In this document: one piece after another, positions 1 to 9,344 of the stretch
Layout: every line of letters starts with the position of its first letter
Position numbering within the stretch: position 1 is the first letter of the stretch
Assembly: GCF_029263155.1 (NCBI RefSeq)
Contig: NZ_JAJCYB010000131.1
Location: 121,208-185,207, forward strand
Origin: Pseudonocardia sp.
GTDB lineage: Bacteria > Actinomycetota > Actinomycetes > Mycobacteriales > Pseudonocardiaceae
DNA length: 64,000 nucleotides
Reading direction: 5' to 3'
The notes under the pieces: model-generated
Databases searched by the model: none
Told to the model about the DNA's origin: nothing
Seen by the model: only the letters and a program-made list of their open reading frames with translations
Position numbers and translations under genes: made by a program

Positions 1-440
1 CCGGCCTCACCGGCCGCAAGATCATCGTCGACACCTACGGCGGGTACGCCCGCCACGGCGGTGGCGCGTTCTCCGGCAAGGACCCGTCGAAGGTGGACCG
101 GTCGGCGACGTACGCCATGCGCTGGGTCGCGAAGAACGCGATCGCGGCCGGGCTGGCCGAGCGCATCGAGGTGCAGGTCGCCTACGCCATCGGCAAGGCC
201 GCGCCGGTCGGCCTGTTCATCGAGACCTTCGGCACCGAGCACGTCGACCCGGCGAAGATCGAGAAGGCCATCGGCGAGGTCTTCGACCTCCGCCCGGCCG
301 CGATCATCCGCGACCTCGACCTGCTCCGCCCCATCTACGCGCAGACCGCCGCGTACGGCCACTTCGGCCGCCGCGACGTCGACCTTCCGTGGGAGAGCAC
401 CGACCGCGCCGACGCACTCAAGGCCGCCTGCGGGGCATGA
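1..440 (+). CDS. metK: S-adenosylmethionine synthetase, C-terminal part (5' end outside window)
   Basis: This is the C-terminal ~145 residues of methionine adenosyltransferase, which makes SAM from methionine and ATP in the cytoplasm. The reading frame is open from the window edge (codons start at base 3). It shows the family signatures GGYARHGGGAFSGKDPSKVD (glycine-rich loop near the start of the fragment) and the C-terminal pattern with YAIGKAAPVG and a final FGRRD...WE block. The stop TGA overlaps the next start as ATGA, so the following cupin gene is probably translationally coupled. Identification is firm; the start lies upstream of the window. Confidence 0.96.
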   Translation, partial: GLTGRKIIVDTYGGYARHGGGAFSGKDPSKVDRSATYAMRWVAKNAIAAGLAERIEVQVAYAIGKAAPVGLFIETFGTEHVDPAKIEKAIGEVFDLRPAAIIRDLDLLRPIYAQTAAYGHFGRRDVDLPWESTDRADALKAACGA

Positions 441-877
441 GCTACCACGTGCACCGCGCGGCGGACCCACCCGAGCTCGTGGGTCCGCCGGCGGTGCGCT
501 TCGTCGCGCCCGGGTCGAGCACGGCCGGGCGCTACGGCCTGTTCGAGTACACGGCACCACCCGGCTCCGGCGCCCCGACGCACCTGCACCACACGTTCTC
601 CGAGTCCTTCTACGTGCTCGGCGGCGAGCTGACGATCTTCGACGGTGGCACGTGGTCGGTCCTCGGGCCCGGGGACTACGTGTACGTGCCCGAGGAGGGC
701 GCGCACGCTTTCCGCAACGACGGCGACGTCGACGCGAGGTTCCTCATCCTGTTCGCACCCGGCATCCCGCGCGAGCGGTTCTTCACCGAGCTGCACGAGA
801 TCCGGGACTCCGGGCGGACGCTCTCGCAGGGGGAGTGGGTGGACTTCTACGTCCGCCACGACCAGGTCAACCTCTGA
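437..877 (+). CDS. small cupin-domain protein
   Basis: Single-domain cupin of 146 residues. The cupin motif 1 region is THLHHTFSESFYVLGGE, followed by motif 2 GPGDYVYVPEEGAHAFRNDG, giving the His/Glu metal ligands expected of a beta-barrel cupin. The ATG at 437 is chosen because it overlaps the metK stop (ATGA); a longer in-frame start at 389 would run deep into metK. Small cupins of this kind are often sugar- or polyketide-modifying enzymes or binding proteins, but the substrate cannot be read from sequence. The link to metK is only position and coupling. Confidence 0.8.
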   Translation: MSYHVHRAADPPELVGPPAVRFVAPGSSTAGRYGLFEYTAPPGSGAPTHLHHTFSESFYVLGGELTIFDGGTWSVLGPGDYVYVPEEGAHAFRNDGDVDARFLILFAPGIPRERFFTELHEIRDSGRTLSQGEWVDFYVRHDQVNL

Positions 878-1019
878 ACCCGCCCCCCGTCCGCCCGGTG
901 GCCGGTACTCGGCCGTCGCGCCGGGTCGGGACGTGGCGGTCACGGGGATCAGGCGCGGCCGTCGTGAGTCGCCCCCGGGTGCGGCGCCGGTGCCGGGATC
1001 GTCGGGCCCGTCCTGCACC

Positions 1020-3110
1020 ATGCGGGACATGACGTCGTCGGCCGTGACTCCGGCCCGGGGGGAGTGGCGGCCCGCAGCGGTCGGGCCGGTGGCGCGCGTG
1101 GCCGTCGACGTCCCGCTCGCCCACCTGGACCGCCCCTTCGACTACCGGGTGCCGGCGCACCTCGACGCGGACGCACGACCCGGGGTCCGGGTCCGGGTGC
1201 GGTTCGCCGGGCGCGCGCTCGACGGGTACCTGCTCGAGCGGGTGGCCGATTCCGAGCACGAGGGCCGGCTGGCGTGGATCGACAAGGTGGTGTCCCCGGA
1301 GCCCGCCCTGTCCGCCGAGGTGGCCGCGCTGTGCCGGGTGGTCGCCGACCGGTACGCGGGCGTGTTCGCCGACGTCGCCCGTCTCGCGGTGCCACCGCGG
1401 CACGCGCGGGTGGAGAAGGAGGTCCCGCGCCGGCGGGAACCCGCGGCGCCCGCCGCCCCCGACCCGACCGGGTGGGGCCGCTACCCCCGCGGCCCGGCCC
1501 TGCTCGACGCGCTCGCGGGCGGTCGCGCGGCGCACGCGGTGTGGCAGGCGCTGCCCGGGGAGCGGTGGGCCGACCGGCTGGCCGAGGCCGCTGCGGCCAC
1601 CGCGGGCGCGGGGCGGGGTGCCCTGCTCGTGGTGCCCGACCAGCGTGACGTCGACGCCGTGGTGGCCGCCTGTGCCGCCCTGCTCGGCGAGGACGCGGTG
1701 GTGGCGCTCACCGCGGAGCTCGGGCCCGCCGAGCGGTACCGCCGCTGGCTCGCGGTGCGCCGCGGCACGGTGCGGGTGGTCGTCGGCACCCGCTCGGCCG
1801 CGTTCGCGCCGGTCGCCGACCCGGGCCTGCTCGTGGTCTGGGACGACGGCGACGACCTGCACGCCGAGCCCCGCGCTCCCTACCCGCACGTGCGGGACGT
1901 CCTGGTGCTGCGCGCGCACGCGGCCGGGGCGGCGCTGCTGGTCGGCGGGTACGCCCGCACGGCGGAGGCCCAGCTGCTGGTGGAGTCGGGGTGGGCGCGC
2001 GAGGTGGTGGCCGACCGGGCCGGGGTGCGCTCCGCGATGCCGCGGGTGGTCGCGCTCGGGGAGACCGACAGCCACCTGACCCGCGACCCCGACGCCCGCG
2101 CCGCCCGGTTGCCGCACGTGGCGTTCGAGGCCGCGCGGGCGGCGCTGGACGCCGGCCGGCCGGTGCTGGTGCAGGTGCCGCGCGGCGGGTACGTGCCGTG
2201 GCTGTCCTGCGGCAGCTGCCGGGAGGCGGCGCGGTGCCGGCACTGCGCGGGGCCGCTGGGCCTGCGCCGCGGTGACGACACCGGCGACCCGGCCGACCGC
2301 GACGGTGCGGGCGCCGCAGGGTCCGTGGCGTCCCCGCACTGCCGCTGGTGCGGGCGGCCCGATCCGGCGTTCCGGTGCGCGGCCTGCGGGTCGCGGCGCC
2401 TGCGGGCCGGGGTGGTGGGGTCCGGGCGCACGGCCGAGGAGCTCGGGCGCGCGTTCCCCGGCGTCCCCGTGCGTACCTCCGGTGGCGGGGCGGCCGTGCT
2501 CGCGCGGGTCTCCGCCGGCCCGGCGCTGGTGGTGGCGACCCCGGGCGCCGAGCCGCCCGCCGACGGCGGCTACGGCGCGGCCCTGCTGCTCGACGGCTGG
2601 GCGATGCTCTCGCGGCCCGACCTGCGCGTCGGGGAGGAGACGCTGCGCCGCTGGCTCGCCGCCACGGCGCTGGTGGTGCCGCACACCGACGGCGGGCGCG
2701 TGGTCATCACCGCCGACGCCGCGCTGCCCGGCGTACAGGCCCTGGTGCGGTGGGACCCGGCCGGGCACGCCGCCGCCGAGCTCGCCTCGCGCGCCGAGGT
2801 GGGCTTTCCTCCCGCGGTGCGGATGGCCGCGGTGGAGGGCGTGCCGGCGTCGGTGGCGCACGTCGTCGACGAGGTGCTGGCGGCCCTGCCCGACGTGGAG
2901 GTGCTCGGCCCGGTCGAGATCGAGCCGCCGCACGGTCCGCCACCGGACCCCGCCGGCGGTGACCCGGTCCGCGAGCGCACGCTGCTTCGGGTGCCCCGGG
3001 CGCAGGGGAGGGCGCTCGCCGCCGCGCTGCACGCCGCCCAGGCCGCCCGCACCGCCCGCAAGGCCGCCGACCCCGCACGGGTGCGGCTCGATCCGGCCGA
3101 GATCGGCTAG
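1020..3110 (+). CDS. priA: PriA-like primosomal protein lacking helicase motifs
   Basis: Homologue of replication restart protein PriA, 696 residues from the ATG at 1020 (a second ATG is at 1029). The N-terminal 3'-end DNA-binding domain (DVPLAHLDRPFDYRVP) and the zinc-binding insert with paired CxxC motifs (CGSCREAARCRHC, then CRWCGRPDPAFRCAAC) are present. Where PriA normally has Walker A (GxTGSGKT) there is only alanine-rich sequence, and the DEEH box is replaced by DDGDD. This loss is typical of actinobacterial PriA, so the protein probably loads or organises the primosome rather than unwinding DNA. It lies upstream of def and fmt, as in related genomes. Confidence 0.9.
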   Translation: MRDMTSSAVTPARGEWRPAAVGPVARVAVDVPLAHLDRPFDYRVPAHLDADARPGVRVRVRFAGRALDGYLLERVADSEHEGRLAWIDKVVSPEPALSAEVAALCRVVADRYAGVFADVARLAVPPRHARVEKEVPRRREPAAPAAPDPTGWGRYPRGPALLDALAGGRAAHAVWQALPGERWADRLAEAAAATAGAGRGALLVVPDQRDVDAVVAACAALLGEDAVVALTAELGPAERYRRWLAVRRGTVRVVVGTRSAAFAPVADPGLLVVWDDGDDLHAEPRAPYPHVRDVLVLRAHAAGAALLVGGYARTAEAQLLVESGWAREVVADRAGVRSAMPRVVALGETDSHLTRDPDARAARLPHVAFEAARAALDAGRPVLVQVPRGGYVPWLSCGSCREAARCRHCAGPLGLRRGDDTGDPADRDGAGAAGSVASPHCRWCGRPDPAFRCAACGSRRLRAGVVGSGRTAEELGRAFPGVPVRTSGGGAAVLARVSAGPALVVATPGAEPPADGGYGAALLLDGWAMLSRPDLRVGEETLRRWLAATALVVPHTDGGRVVITADAALPGVQALVRWDPAGHAAAELASRAEVGFPPAVRMAAVEGVPASVAHVVDEVLAALPDVEVLGPVEIEPPHGPPPDPAGGDPVRERTLLRVPRAQGRALAAALHAAQAARTARKAADPARVRLDPAEIG

Positions 3111-3212
3111 CCCTACCCGCCCCGGGCCTGCTCCGTCGGCCCTCCCACCCCCCTCACCCGGCGCGTGACAGAATCTCCGGGCACCCCGTCGAAGCCGCCG
3201 CGTAGGAGATCC

Positions 3213-3761
3213 GTGCCCGTCCAGCCCGTCCGCCTGTTCGGCGACCCCGTGCTGCGCACCCCCGCCGCTCCCGTCACCACGTTCGACGCGGAGCTGCGTC
3301 GGCTCGTGGCCGACCTCACCGACACCATGCACGAGGAGGGCGGCGCCGGGCTCGCCGCACCGCAGCTGGGCGTGGGCCTGCGCGTGTTCACCTACGACTG
3401 CGACGGCTTCGCCGGGCACCTGGTGAACCCCACCTGGGACGTCGTCGGCGACGAGGAGCAGCTCGGGCCCGAGGGATGCCTGTCGATCCCGGGCCTGGGC
3501 TGGGACTGCCGCCGGCACCTGCACGTGGTGGCCCGCGGCTGGGACATGCACGGCGAGCCCCAGGAGATCGAGGGCAGCGAGCTGCTCGCCCGCTGCATCC
3601 AGCACGAGACCGATCACCTCGACGGCATCCTGTTCGTCGACCGCCTCGATCCCGAGACCCGCAAGCAGGCGATGGCCGAGATCCGCGCGGCCGAGTGGTT
3701 CGGTGCCGCCGTGCCGGTCGTGCGCGAGAGCCCGCACGCGCTGTTCGGGAAGGCCCGGTGA
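3213..3761 (+). CDS. def: peptide deformylase
   Basis: Removes the formyl group from the N-terminal methionine of new proteins. All three metal-site motifs are visible in this 182-residue protein: GAGLAAPQLG (motif 1), EGCLSI (motif 2, Cys ligand) and QHETDHLDG (motif 3, two His ligands and catalytic Glu). The GTG start at 3213 is preferred because a GGAG ribosome-binding site lies at 3205-3208 and the protein then begins VPVQPVRLFGDPVL, like other actinobacterial Def proteins. It is followed by fmt, the enzyme that adds the formyl group to initiator tRNA. Confidence 0.96.
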   Translation: MPVQPVRLFGDPVLRTPAAPVTTFDAELRRLVADLTDTMHEEGGAGLAAPQLGVGLRVFTYDCDGFAGHLVNPTWDVVGDEEQLGPEGCLSIPGLGWDCRRHLHVVARGWDMHGEPQEIEGSELLARCIQHETDHLDGILFVDRLDPETRKQAMAEIRAAEWFGAAVPVVRESPHALFGKAR

Positions 3762-3918
3762 CGGGAGGGACCGCCGAGCGCGGCCCGGCCCGGCCACGCG
3801 CCGCCCGGCGGACGCCCGCGCCGCGCCGGGCGGGCCGCCCGTCCGGCGGTGGCGCGATCGGGTCGCCGACGGGGCCGGGCACCGGTGCGGGTCGAACCGG
3901 TGCTCCCGGGGCCCACCG

Positions 3919-4848
3919 GTGAGGCTGGTGTTCGCGGGCACCCCCGAGCCCGCGGTGCCGTCGTTGCGGGCACTGCTGGCGTCGGCACGCCACGAGGTGG
4001 TGGCCGTGGTGACGCGGCCGGACGCGCCGTCGGGCCGGGGCCGCAGGCTGCGCCGCTCCGCGGTGGGGGCGGTCGCCGACGAGGCCGGCATCCCGGTGCT
4101 CACGCCCGCGCGGCCGTCGGAACCGGAGTTCCTCGACGCCCTGCGCGCTCTGGCGCCGGACTGCTGCCCCGTGGTCGCGTACGGCGCGCTGGTGCCCCGC
4201 GCCGCGCTCGACGTGCCCCGGTACGGCTGGGTCAACCTGCACTTCTCGCTGCTGCCCGCGTGGCGCGGCGCCGCCCCGGTGCAGGCGGCGATCCGGCACG
4301 GCGACGACATCACCGGCGCCAGCACGTTCGGGCTGGAGGAGGGGCTCGACACGGGGCCCGTGTACGGCGTGGTCACCGGGGCGGTGGGACCCCGCGACAC
4401 CGCGGGCGACCTGCTCGGCCGTCTCGCGGTCTCCGGCGCCGACCTGCTCGTGGCCACCATGGACGGCATCGCCGACGGCACTCTGGTGGCCCGCCCCCAG
4501 CCCGTCGAGGGGGTCTCGCACGCCCCGAAGGTGACCACCGCGGACGCCCGGGTCGACTGGGGCCGGGCGGCCGCGGTGATCGACCGGACGGTGCGGTCGG
4601 TGACCCCGGAGCCCGGCGCGTGGACCACCTTCCGCGGGGAGCGGCTCGGCCTCGGCCCGCCGAGCCCGGTGAGCGACCCGCCGCCGCTGGGACCCGGGGT
4701 GCTGGCGCCGGGCAGGCGGCAGGTGCTGGTGGGGACCGGGTCGGGCGTGCTGGAGCTGGGCGAGGTGCGCCCGGTCGGCAAGCGCGCGATGCCCGCCGCC
4801 GACTGGGCACGTGGGGTCCGCATCGAGACCGGGGAAGCGCTCACGTGA
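3919..4848 (+). CDS. fmt: methionyl-tRNA formyltransferase
   Basis: Formylates initiator Met-tRNA using 10-formyltetrahydrofolate; 309 residues. The N-terminal formyltransferase fold starts VRLVFAGTPEPAVPSLRALL. The catalytic Asn-His pair is in NLHFSLLPAWRGAAP and the catalytic Asp in EGLDTG. The start is the GTG at 3919; an in-frame extension to 3703 would overlap def and is arginine-rich shadow sequence. A 157-base gap separates it from def. It partners functionally with def and is followed by rsmB, the standard order. Confidence 0.95.
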   Translation: MRLVFAGTPEPAVPSLRALLASARHEVVAVVTRPDAPSGRGRRLRRSAVGAVADEAGIPVLTPARPSEPEFLDALRALAPDCCPVVAYGALVPRAALDVPRYGWVNLHFSLLPAWRGAAPVQAAIRHGDDITGASTFGLEEGLDTGPVYGVVTGAVGPRDTAGDLLGRLAVSGADLLVATMDGIADGTLVARPQPVEGVSHAPKVTTADARVDWGRAAAVIDRTVRSVTPEPGAWTTFRGERLGLGPPSPVSDPPPLGPGVLAPGRRQVLVGTGSGVLELGEVRPVGKRAMPAADWARGVRIETGEALT

Positions 4849-4948
4849 CCACGACCCGACCGCTCGCACACATTCTCGGAGACCGGCCCACCGGTCCGGA
4901 CCCGTACCCCGGCGCCGCACCCTGCGCGCGGGCCGCCGAGGTCCGGTC

Positions 4949-6415
4949 GTGACGGAGCGACGGCCCACCGGTGGCGGACCGCGCGGGGAGCGGCGGGGTC
5001 GGCCGGGGGTGCGGCGCGGGTCCGGACCGCCGCGCGGGCGCCAGGGTCCGGGTCGCCCGCCGGAGCCGGACCTGCCGCGGACGGCCGCGCTGGAACTCCT
5101 CGCCGCGGTGCGCACCCGCGACTCCTACGCCAACCTCGCCCTGCCCGCGATCCTGCGCCGGCACCGCCTGCGCGACCGCGACGCCGCACTGGCCACCGAG
5201 CTCGGCTACGGGACGCTGCGCGCCCGCGGCCTGCTCGACGCGGTGCTGGAGGCCTGCATCGACCGGCCGCTGGCCAAGGTGGAGCCGCCGCTGCTCGACG
5301 CCCTGCGGCTGGGCGCCTACCAGCTGCTGCGCACCCGGGTCCCCGCGCACGCGGCCGTGGACACCACGGTGAACCTGGTGCGCGGCGAGGCCGGCTCGCG
5401 GTCCGCGGGCTTCGTGAACGCCGTGCTGCGCAAGGTCGGTGAGCGCGACGAGGCCGCGTGGGTGGAACGGCTCGCCCCGCCCGTCGCCGACGACCCGCTC
5501 GGGCACGCCGCGTTCGCGCACTCCCACCCGCGGTGGATCGCGCAGGCCTTCGCCGACGCGCTGGGCGCCCGTGCCCTCGGTGAGGGGGCCGAGCTGGACG
5601 CGGCGCTCGCCGCCGACGACTCCCGCCCGGTGGTGCATCTGCTGGCCCGGCCGGGCGACATCACCGCCGAGGAGCTGGCGCTGGCCACCGGCGGCACCGA
5701 GGGCCCGTACTCGCCCTACGCCGTGCACCTCGACCCCGGATCGGGGGCGATCGGCGACCTCGACGCCGTGGCGCAGCACCTGGCCGTGGTCCAGGACGAG
5801 GGCAGCCAGCTCGTGGCGCTGGCCCTGACCCGGGCCCGGCTCACCGGCGAGGACACCGGTCGCTGGCTGGACCTGTGCGCCGGCCCCGGCGGCAAGGCGG
5901 TGCTGCTCGGGGCGCTCGCCGCCCTCGACGACATGACCGTGGACGCGGTGGAGGTGGGGGAGCAGCGTGCCGACCTGGTGCGCCGCGCGGTCGACGGCTT
6001 GCCGGTCACCGTGCACACCGCCGACGGGCGGGCGGCCCCGCTGGCCGCCGACGCCTACGACCGGGTGCTGGTGGACGCCCCCTGCACCGGGCTCGGCGCG
6101 CTGCGTCGCCGCCCGGAGGCCCGCTGGCGCCGCAGGCCGGAGGACGTGGCCGGGCTCGCGAAGCTGCAGCGAGAGCTGCTCGCCGCGGCGCTGCGGCACG
6201 TGCGGCCCGGGGGCGTGGTCGCCTACGTGACGTGCTCGCCGCACCTCGCGGAGACCCACGGCGTGTTCACCCGGGCGGCGCGCGGCGCCGAGGTGCTCGA
6301 CGCCCGCGTGTACCTGCCCGGCGTGCCCGACCTGGGCGACGGGCCGACGGTGCAGCTGTGGCCGCACCGCCACGGCACCGACGCCATGTTCCTGGGCCTG
6401 CTTCGCCGCACCTGA
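4949..6415 (+). CDS. rsmB: 16S rRNA m5C967 methyltransferase RsmB
   Basis: RsmB/Sun family SAM-dependent rRNA cytosine-C5 methyltransferase, about 488 residues. A basic low-complexity tail (first ~45 residues, RRPTGGGPRGERRG...) precedes a NusB-like RNA-binding domain. The methyltransferase domain has the SAM motif DLCAGPGGKAV, the proline-cysteine motif DAPCTGLGALRRRPEARW and the catalytic cysteine motif YVTCSPHLAET. The start is uncertain within the arginine/glycine-rich leader; GTG 4949 is used. It follows fmt by 100 bases and is probably in the same transcription unit. Confidence 0.93.
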   Translation: MTERRPTGGGPRGERRGRPGVRRGSGPPRGRQGPGRPPEPDLPRTAALELLAAVRTRDSYANLALPAILRRHRLRDRDAALATELGYGTLRARGLLDAVLEACIDRPLAKVEPPLLDALRLGAYQLLRTRVPAHAAVDTTVNLVRGEAGSRSAGFVNAVLRKVGERDEAAWVERLAPPVADDPLGHAAFAHSHPRWIAQAFADALGARALGEGAELDAALAADDSRPVVHLLARPGDITAEELALATGGTEGPYSPYAVHLDPGSGAIGDLDAVAQHLAVVQDEGSQLVALALTRARLTGEDTGRWLDLCAGPGGKAVLLGALAALDDMTVDAVEVGEQRADLVRRAVDGLPVTVHTADGRAAPLAADAYDRVLVDAPCTGLGALRRRPEARWRRRPEDVAGLAKLQRELLAAALRHVRPGGVVAYVTCSPHLAETHGVFTRAARGAEVLDARVYLPGVPDLGDGPTVQLWPHRHGTDAMFLGLLRRT

Positions 6416-6495
6416 GCGACGCCTGCGACCCCCGCCCGCCGGTCGTCGGTGGGGAGTGCGGCGGCGCTCACCGGATCGACCCGCCAGGGGCCGCG

Positions 6496-6501
6496 TAGCC
6501 T
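6496..6501 (+). promoter_or_regulatory. -10 element of a leaderless promoter for rpe
   Basis: TAGCCT fits the actinobacterial -10 pattern TAnnnT and ends 7 bases before the GTG start of rpe (6509). This spacing places transcription initiation at or next to the start codon, the arrangement known for leaderless mRNAs in this phylum. No ribosome-binding site is seen. Confidence 0.6.
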
Positions 6502-6508
6502 CTCCTGC

Positions 6509-7219
6509 GTGCACCCGATGATCGCCCCCAGCATGCTGTCGGCCGACTTCGCGCGCCTGGCCGATGAGGCGGACGCCGTGACCGGGGAGCCGGGCGCCGG
6601 CGCCGACTGGCTGCACATCGACGTGATGGACGCGCACTTCGTGCCCAACCTCACACTCGGCCTGCCGGTGGTGCAGTCGCTGCTCAAGGCCACCGCGGTG
6701 CCGCTGGACTGCCACCTGATGATCGAGGACCCGGACCGCTGGGCGCCCGCCTACGCGGAGGCGGGCGCGTACAACGTGACGGTGCACGTGGAGGCGGCGC
6801 GGGATCCGGTGATGCTGGCCCGCGACCTGCGCGCGGCGGGGGCGCGCGCCGGGTTGTCGATCAAGCCGGGCACCCCGCTGGAGCCCTACGTGGAGATCCT
6901 GCGGCACTACGACACGCTGCTGGTGATGAGCGTGGAGCCCGGGTTCGGCGGCCAGAGCTTCATCCCGGAGGTGCTCGACAAGGTGCGTTCCGCGCGCCGG
7001 CTCGTGGACACCGGGCACCTCACGCTGCTCGTGGAGATCGACGGAGGCATCAACTCCGACACCATCGAGGCCGCGGCGCAGGCCGGTGTCGACTGCTTCG
7101 TGGCGGGTTCGGCCGTGTACGGGGCCGACGACCCGGGCCGGGCCGTGCGCGCCCTGCGGGACCGGGTGCGGACCGCGTCGCCGCACCGGCACTGGACGGG
7201 TGCGGAGGGCGCCTCCTGA
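6509..7219 (+). CDS. rpe: ribulose-phosphate 3-epimerase
   Basis: Interconverts ribulose-5-phosphate and xylulose-5-phosphate in the pentose phosphate pathway; 236 residues, a normal length. TIM-barrel signatures: IAPSMLSADFA at the N-terminus, LHIDVMDAHFVPN and CHLMIEDPD with metal-binding His/Asp residues, MSVEPGFGGQSF, and EIDGGIN near the phosphate site. The GTG at 6509 (VHPMIAPSML) is chosen over the ATG at 6518 because a -10 element lies 7 bases upstream. Together with the tkt-tal-zwf operon at 28-36 kb, it covers much of the pentose phosphate pathway within this window. Confidence 0.95.
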   Translation: MHPMIAPSMLSADFARLADEADAVTGEPGAGADWLHIDVMDAHFVPNLTLGLPVVQSLLKATAVPLDCHLMIEDPDRWAPAYAEAGAYNVTVHVEAARDPVMLARDLRAAGARAGLSIKPGTPLEPYVEILRHYDTLLVMSVEPGFGGQSFIPEVLDKVRSARRLVDTGHLTLLVEIDGGINSDTIEAAAQAGVDCFVAGSAVYGADDPGRAVRALRDRVRTASPHRHWTGAEGAS

Positions 7220-7307
7220 GCCGCCCGATCGGGCCGTGGGCGGACGGGGGATGATCCGGGGGCGCCGGGCTGTTGCCGGACGCAGCAGCGGACGGGAGGC
7301 GGCGGGC

Positions 7308-7913
7308 ATGTTCACCGGTATCGTCGAGGAGATGGGCGAGGTCCTCGCCGTGCAGGAGAGCGCCGAGGTGGTGGTGTTCACCGTGCGCGGTGCGCTGGTG
7401 ACCACCGACGCCGGGCACGGCGACTCGATCGCGGTGAACGGCGTCTGCCTCACCGTGATCGACCCCGACGGTGCCACGGGGGACACCTTCCGCGTGGAGC
7501 TGGTGCCCGAGACCCTCACGCGGTCCAGCCTCTCCGCTGTGACGGCGGGCACGCCGGTGAACCTCGAACGGGCCGTGCCGGTGGGCGGGCGGCTCGGCGG
7601 GCACATCGTGCAGGGCCACGTCGACGGAGTGGCCACCCTGATCTCCCGTACGCCCGCCGAGCGCAGCGACGAGCTGCGGTTCAGCCTCACCCCCGACCTC
7701 GCCCGGTACGTGGTGGAGAAGGGCTCCATCACCGTCGACGGGGTGTCGCTGACGGTGGCGGGGGTGTCGGCCGACACGTTCACCGTGGCCCTGATCCCCA
7801 CGACGTTGGCACACACCACACTCGGGTTCCGGCGTCCGGGGGATACCGTCAACATCGAGGTCGATGTCGTCGCGAAGTACGTGGAGCGGTTGACGGCGGG
7901 GTACCGCGGATGA
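7308..7913 (+). CDS. ribE: riboflavin synthase, alpha subunit
   Basis: Dismutates two molecules of 6,7-dimethyl-8-ribityllumazine to riboflavin; 201 residues. The typical start MFTGIVEEMGEV and the two repeated lumazine-binding barrels are visible (IAVNGVCLTV in the first, ITVDGVSLTV in the second, plus GHIVQGHVDG). A ribosome-binding site GGGAGG lies near 7294. The next gene ribBA overlaps by ATGA. ribD, which usually lies in this cluster, is not between rpe and ribE, and the 88-base gap is too short for an FMN riboswitch. Confidence 0.95.
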   Translation: MFTGIVEEMGEVLAVQESAEVVVFTVRGALVTTDAGHGDSIAVNGVCLTVIDPDGATGDTFRVELVPETLTRSSLSAVTAGTPVNLERAVPVGGRLGGHIVQGHVDGVATLISRTPAERSDELRFSLTPDLARYVVEKGSITVDGVSLTVAGVSADTFTVALIPTTLAHTTLGFRRPGDTVNIEVDVVAKYVERLTAGYRG

Positions 7914-9238
7914 CCGGAACGGCTCGAGTGGACGGTGGAGCAGTGGACAGTACCGATGGTGGCGAGACCCTCCCGCTGACCGGGACCGAGTCGATCGAAC
8001 GCGCGATCACGGACCTGAAGGCCGGCAAGGCCGTGGTGGTGGTCGACGACGAGGACCGCGAGAACGAGGGCGACCTGATCTTCGCCGCGGAGATGGCGAC
8101 CTCGGAGCTGGTGTCGTTCATGGTGCGCTACACGTCGGGGTACATCTGCGTGGCGCTCACCGAGACCGAGTGCGACCGCCTCGACCTCCCGCCGATGCAC
8201 CACACCAACTCCGACAGCTTCCGCACCGCGTTCACCGTGACCGTCGATGCCCGCCAGGGCATCACCACCGGCATCTCCGCGGCCGACCGTGCCCACACGA
8301 TCCGGCTGCTCGCCGACCCGGCCGCGGCCGCGGGCGACCTGGTGCGGCCCGGGCACGTGCTGCCGTTGCGGGCCCGCGAGGGGGGCGTGCTGCGCCGCCC
8401 GGGTCACACCGAGGCCGCGGTGGACCTCGCCCGTCTCGCCGGGCTCTCGCCCGCGGGCGCGCTGTGCGAGATCGTGTCGCAGAAGGACGACGGCACGATG
8501 GCCCGCGGCGAGGAGCTTCGGGTGTTCGCCGAGGAGCACGACCTCACCCTGATCACGATCGCCGACCTCATCAGCCATCGCAGGCGCTTCGAGAAGCACG
8601 TGGTGCGCGTGGCACAGGCCAGGATCCCCACCGCGCACGGTGAGTTCGTGGCCTACGGCTACGACTCGGTGCTCGACGGCATCGAGCACATCGCGATGGT
8701 GCGCGGGGACATCGGCACCGCGGGGGACCCGGGCGAGGACGTGCTCGTGCGGGTGCACTCCGAATGCCTCACCGGCGACGTGATGGGCTCGCTGCGCTGC
8801 GACTGCGGCCCGCAGCTCGACGCCGCGCTGGCCGCGGTGGCCGCGGAGGGCCGCGGCGTCGTGCTCTACATGCGCGGGCACGAGGGCCGGGGCATCGGCC
8901 TGCTGCACAAGCTGCAGGCCTACCAGCTGCAGGAGGCCGGCGCCGACACCGTGGACGCCAACCTCGCGCTCGGCCTGCCCGCGGACGCGCGGGACTACGG
9001 CATGGGCGCGCAGATCCTGGTCGACCTCGGGGTGCGGTCGATGCGCCTGCTCACCAACAACCCGGACAAGCGCGCAGGCCTGGAGGGCTACGGCCTCACG
9101 GTGACCGGGCGGGTGCCCCTCCCGGTGCGCGCGGTGCCGGAGAACCTCGCCTACCTGCGCGCCAAGCGCGACCGCATGGGCCACGACCTGCCCGACCTCG
9201 AGGGGCCGACCTCGGCCGTCTCGGAGGCCGGGCTGTGA
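7910..9238 (+). CDS. ribBA: bifunctional DHBP synthase / GTP cyclohydrolase II
   Basis: Supplies both precursors of riboflavin: the N-terminal half makes 3,4-dihydroxy-2-butanone-4-phosphate from ribulose-5-phosphate, and the C-terminal half opens GTP. The DHBP synthase acidic motif is VVDDEDRENEGDL. The cyclohydrolase zinc site is CLTGDVMGSLRCDCG, followed by MRGHEGRGIGLLHK with catalytic residues. At 442 residues it is a little longer than usual because of a ~25-residue N-terminal extension. It overlaps ribE by four bases and is followed by ribH, so the three are likely one transcript. Confidence 0.95.
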   Translation: MTGTARVDGGAVDSTDGGETLPLTGTESIERAITDLKAGKAVVVVDDEDRENEGDLIFAAEMATSELVSFMVRYTSGYICVALTETECDRLDLPPMHHTNSDSFRTAFTVTVDARQGITTGISAADRAHTIRLLADPAAAAGDLVRPGHVLPLRAREGGVLRRPGHTEAAVDLARLAGLSPAGALCEIVSQKDDGTMARGEELRVFAEEHDLTLITIADLISHRRRFEKHVVRVAQARIPTAHGEFVAYGYDSVLDGIEHIAMVRGDIGTAGDPGEDVLVRVHSECLTGDVMGSLRCDCGPQLDAALAAVAAEGRGVVLYMRGHEGRGIGLLHKLQAYQLQEAGADTVDANLALGLPADARDYGMGAQILVDLGVRSMRLLTNNPDKRAGLEGYGLTVTGRVPLPVRAVPENLAYLRAKRDRMGHDLPDLEGPTSAVSEAGL

Positions 9239-9344
9239 TCCGGAACCCGGTGAGCGGACGCCGCCGAACGGAACATCGGCACGGGGCCCCCCGGGCCGAC
9301 GGCCCCCGGCGCGAGGTGCCGGGCCCGCGCGGCGAGGGAGCTCG

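Noticed and set aside
1481..1830. Walker A site for PriA helicase activity
   Set aside because: No GxxxxGK(T/S) exists in the expected region; this loss is characteristic of actinobacterial PriA and not a local defect.
3703..3918. N-terminal extension of fmt overlapping def
   Set aside because: The added residues are Arg/Pro/Gly-rich shadow sequence, and the Fmt fold begins at GTG 3919.
7220..7307. FMN riboswitch ahead of ribE
   Set aside because: Only 88 bases are available and the conserved multi-helix RFN core is not visible.
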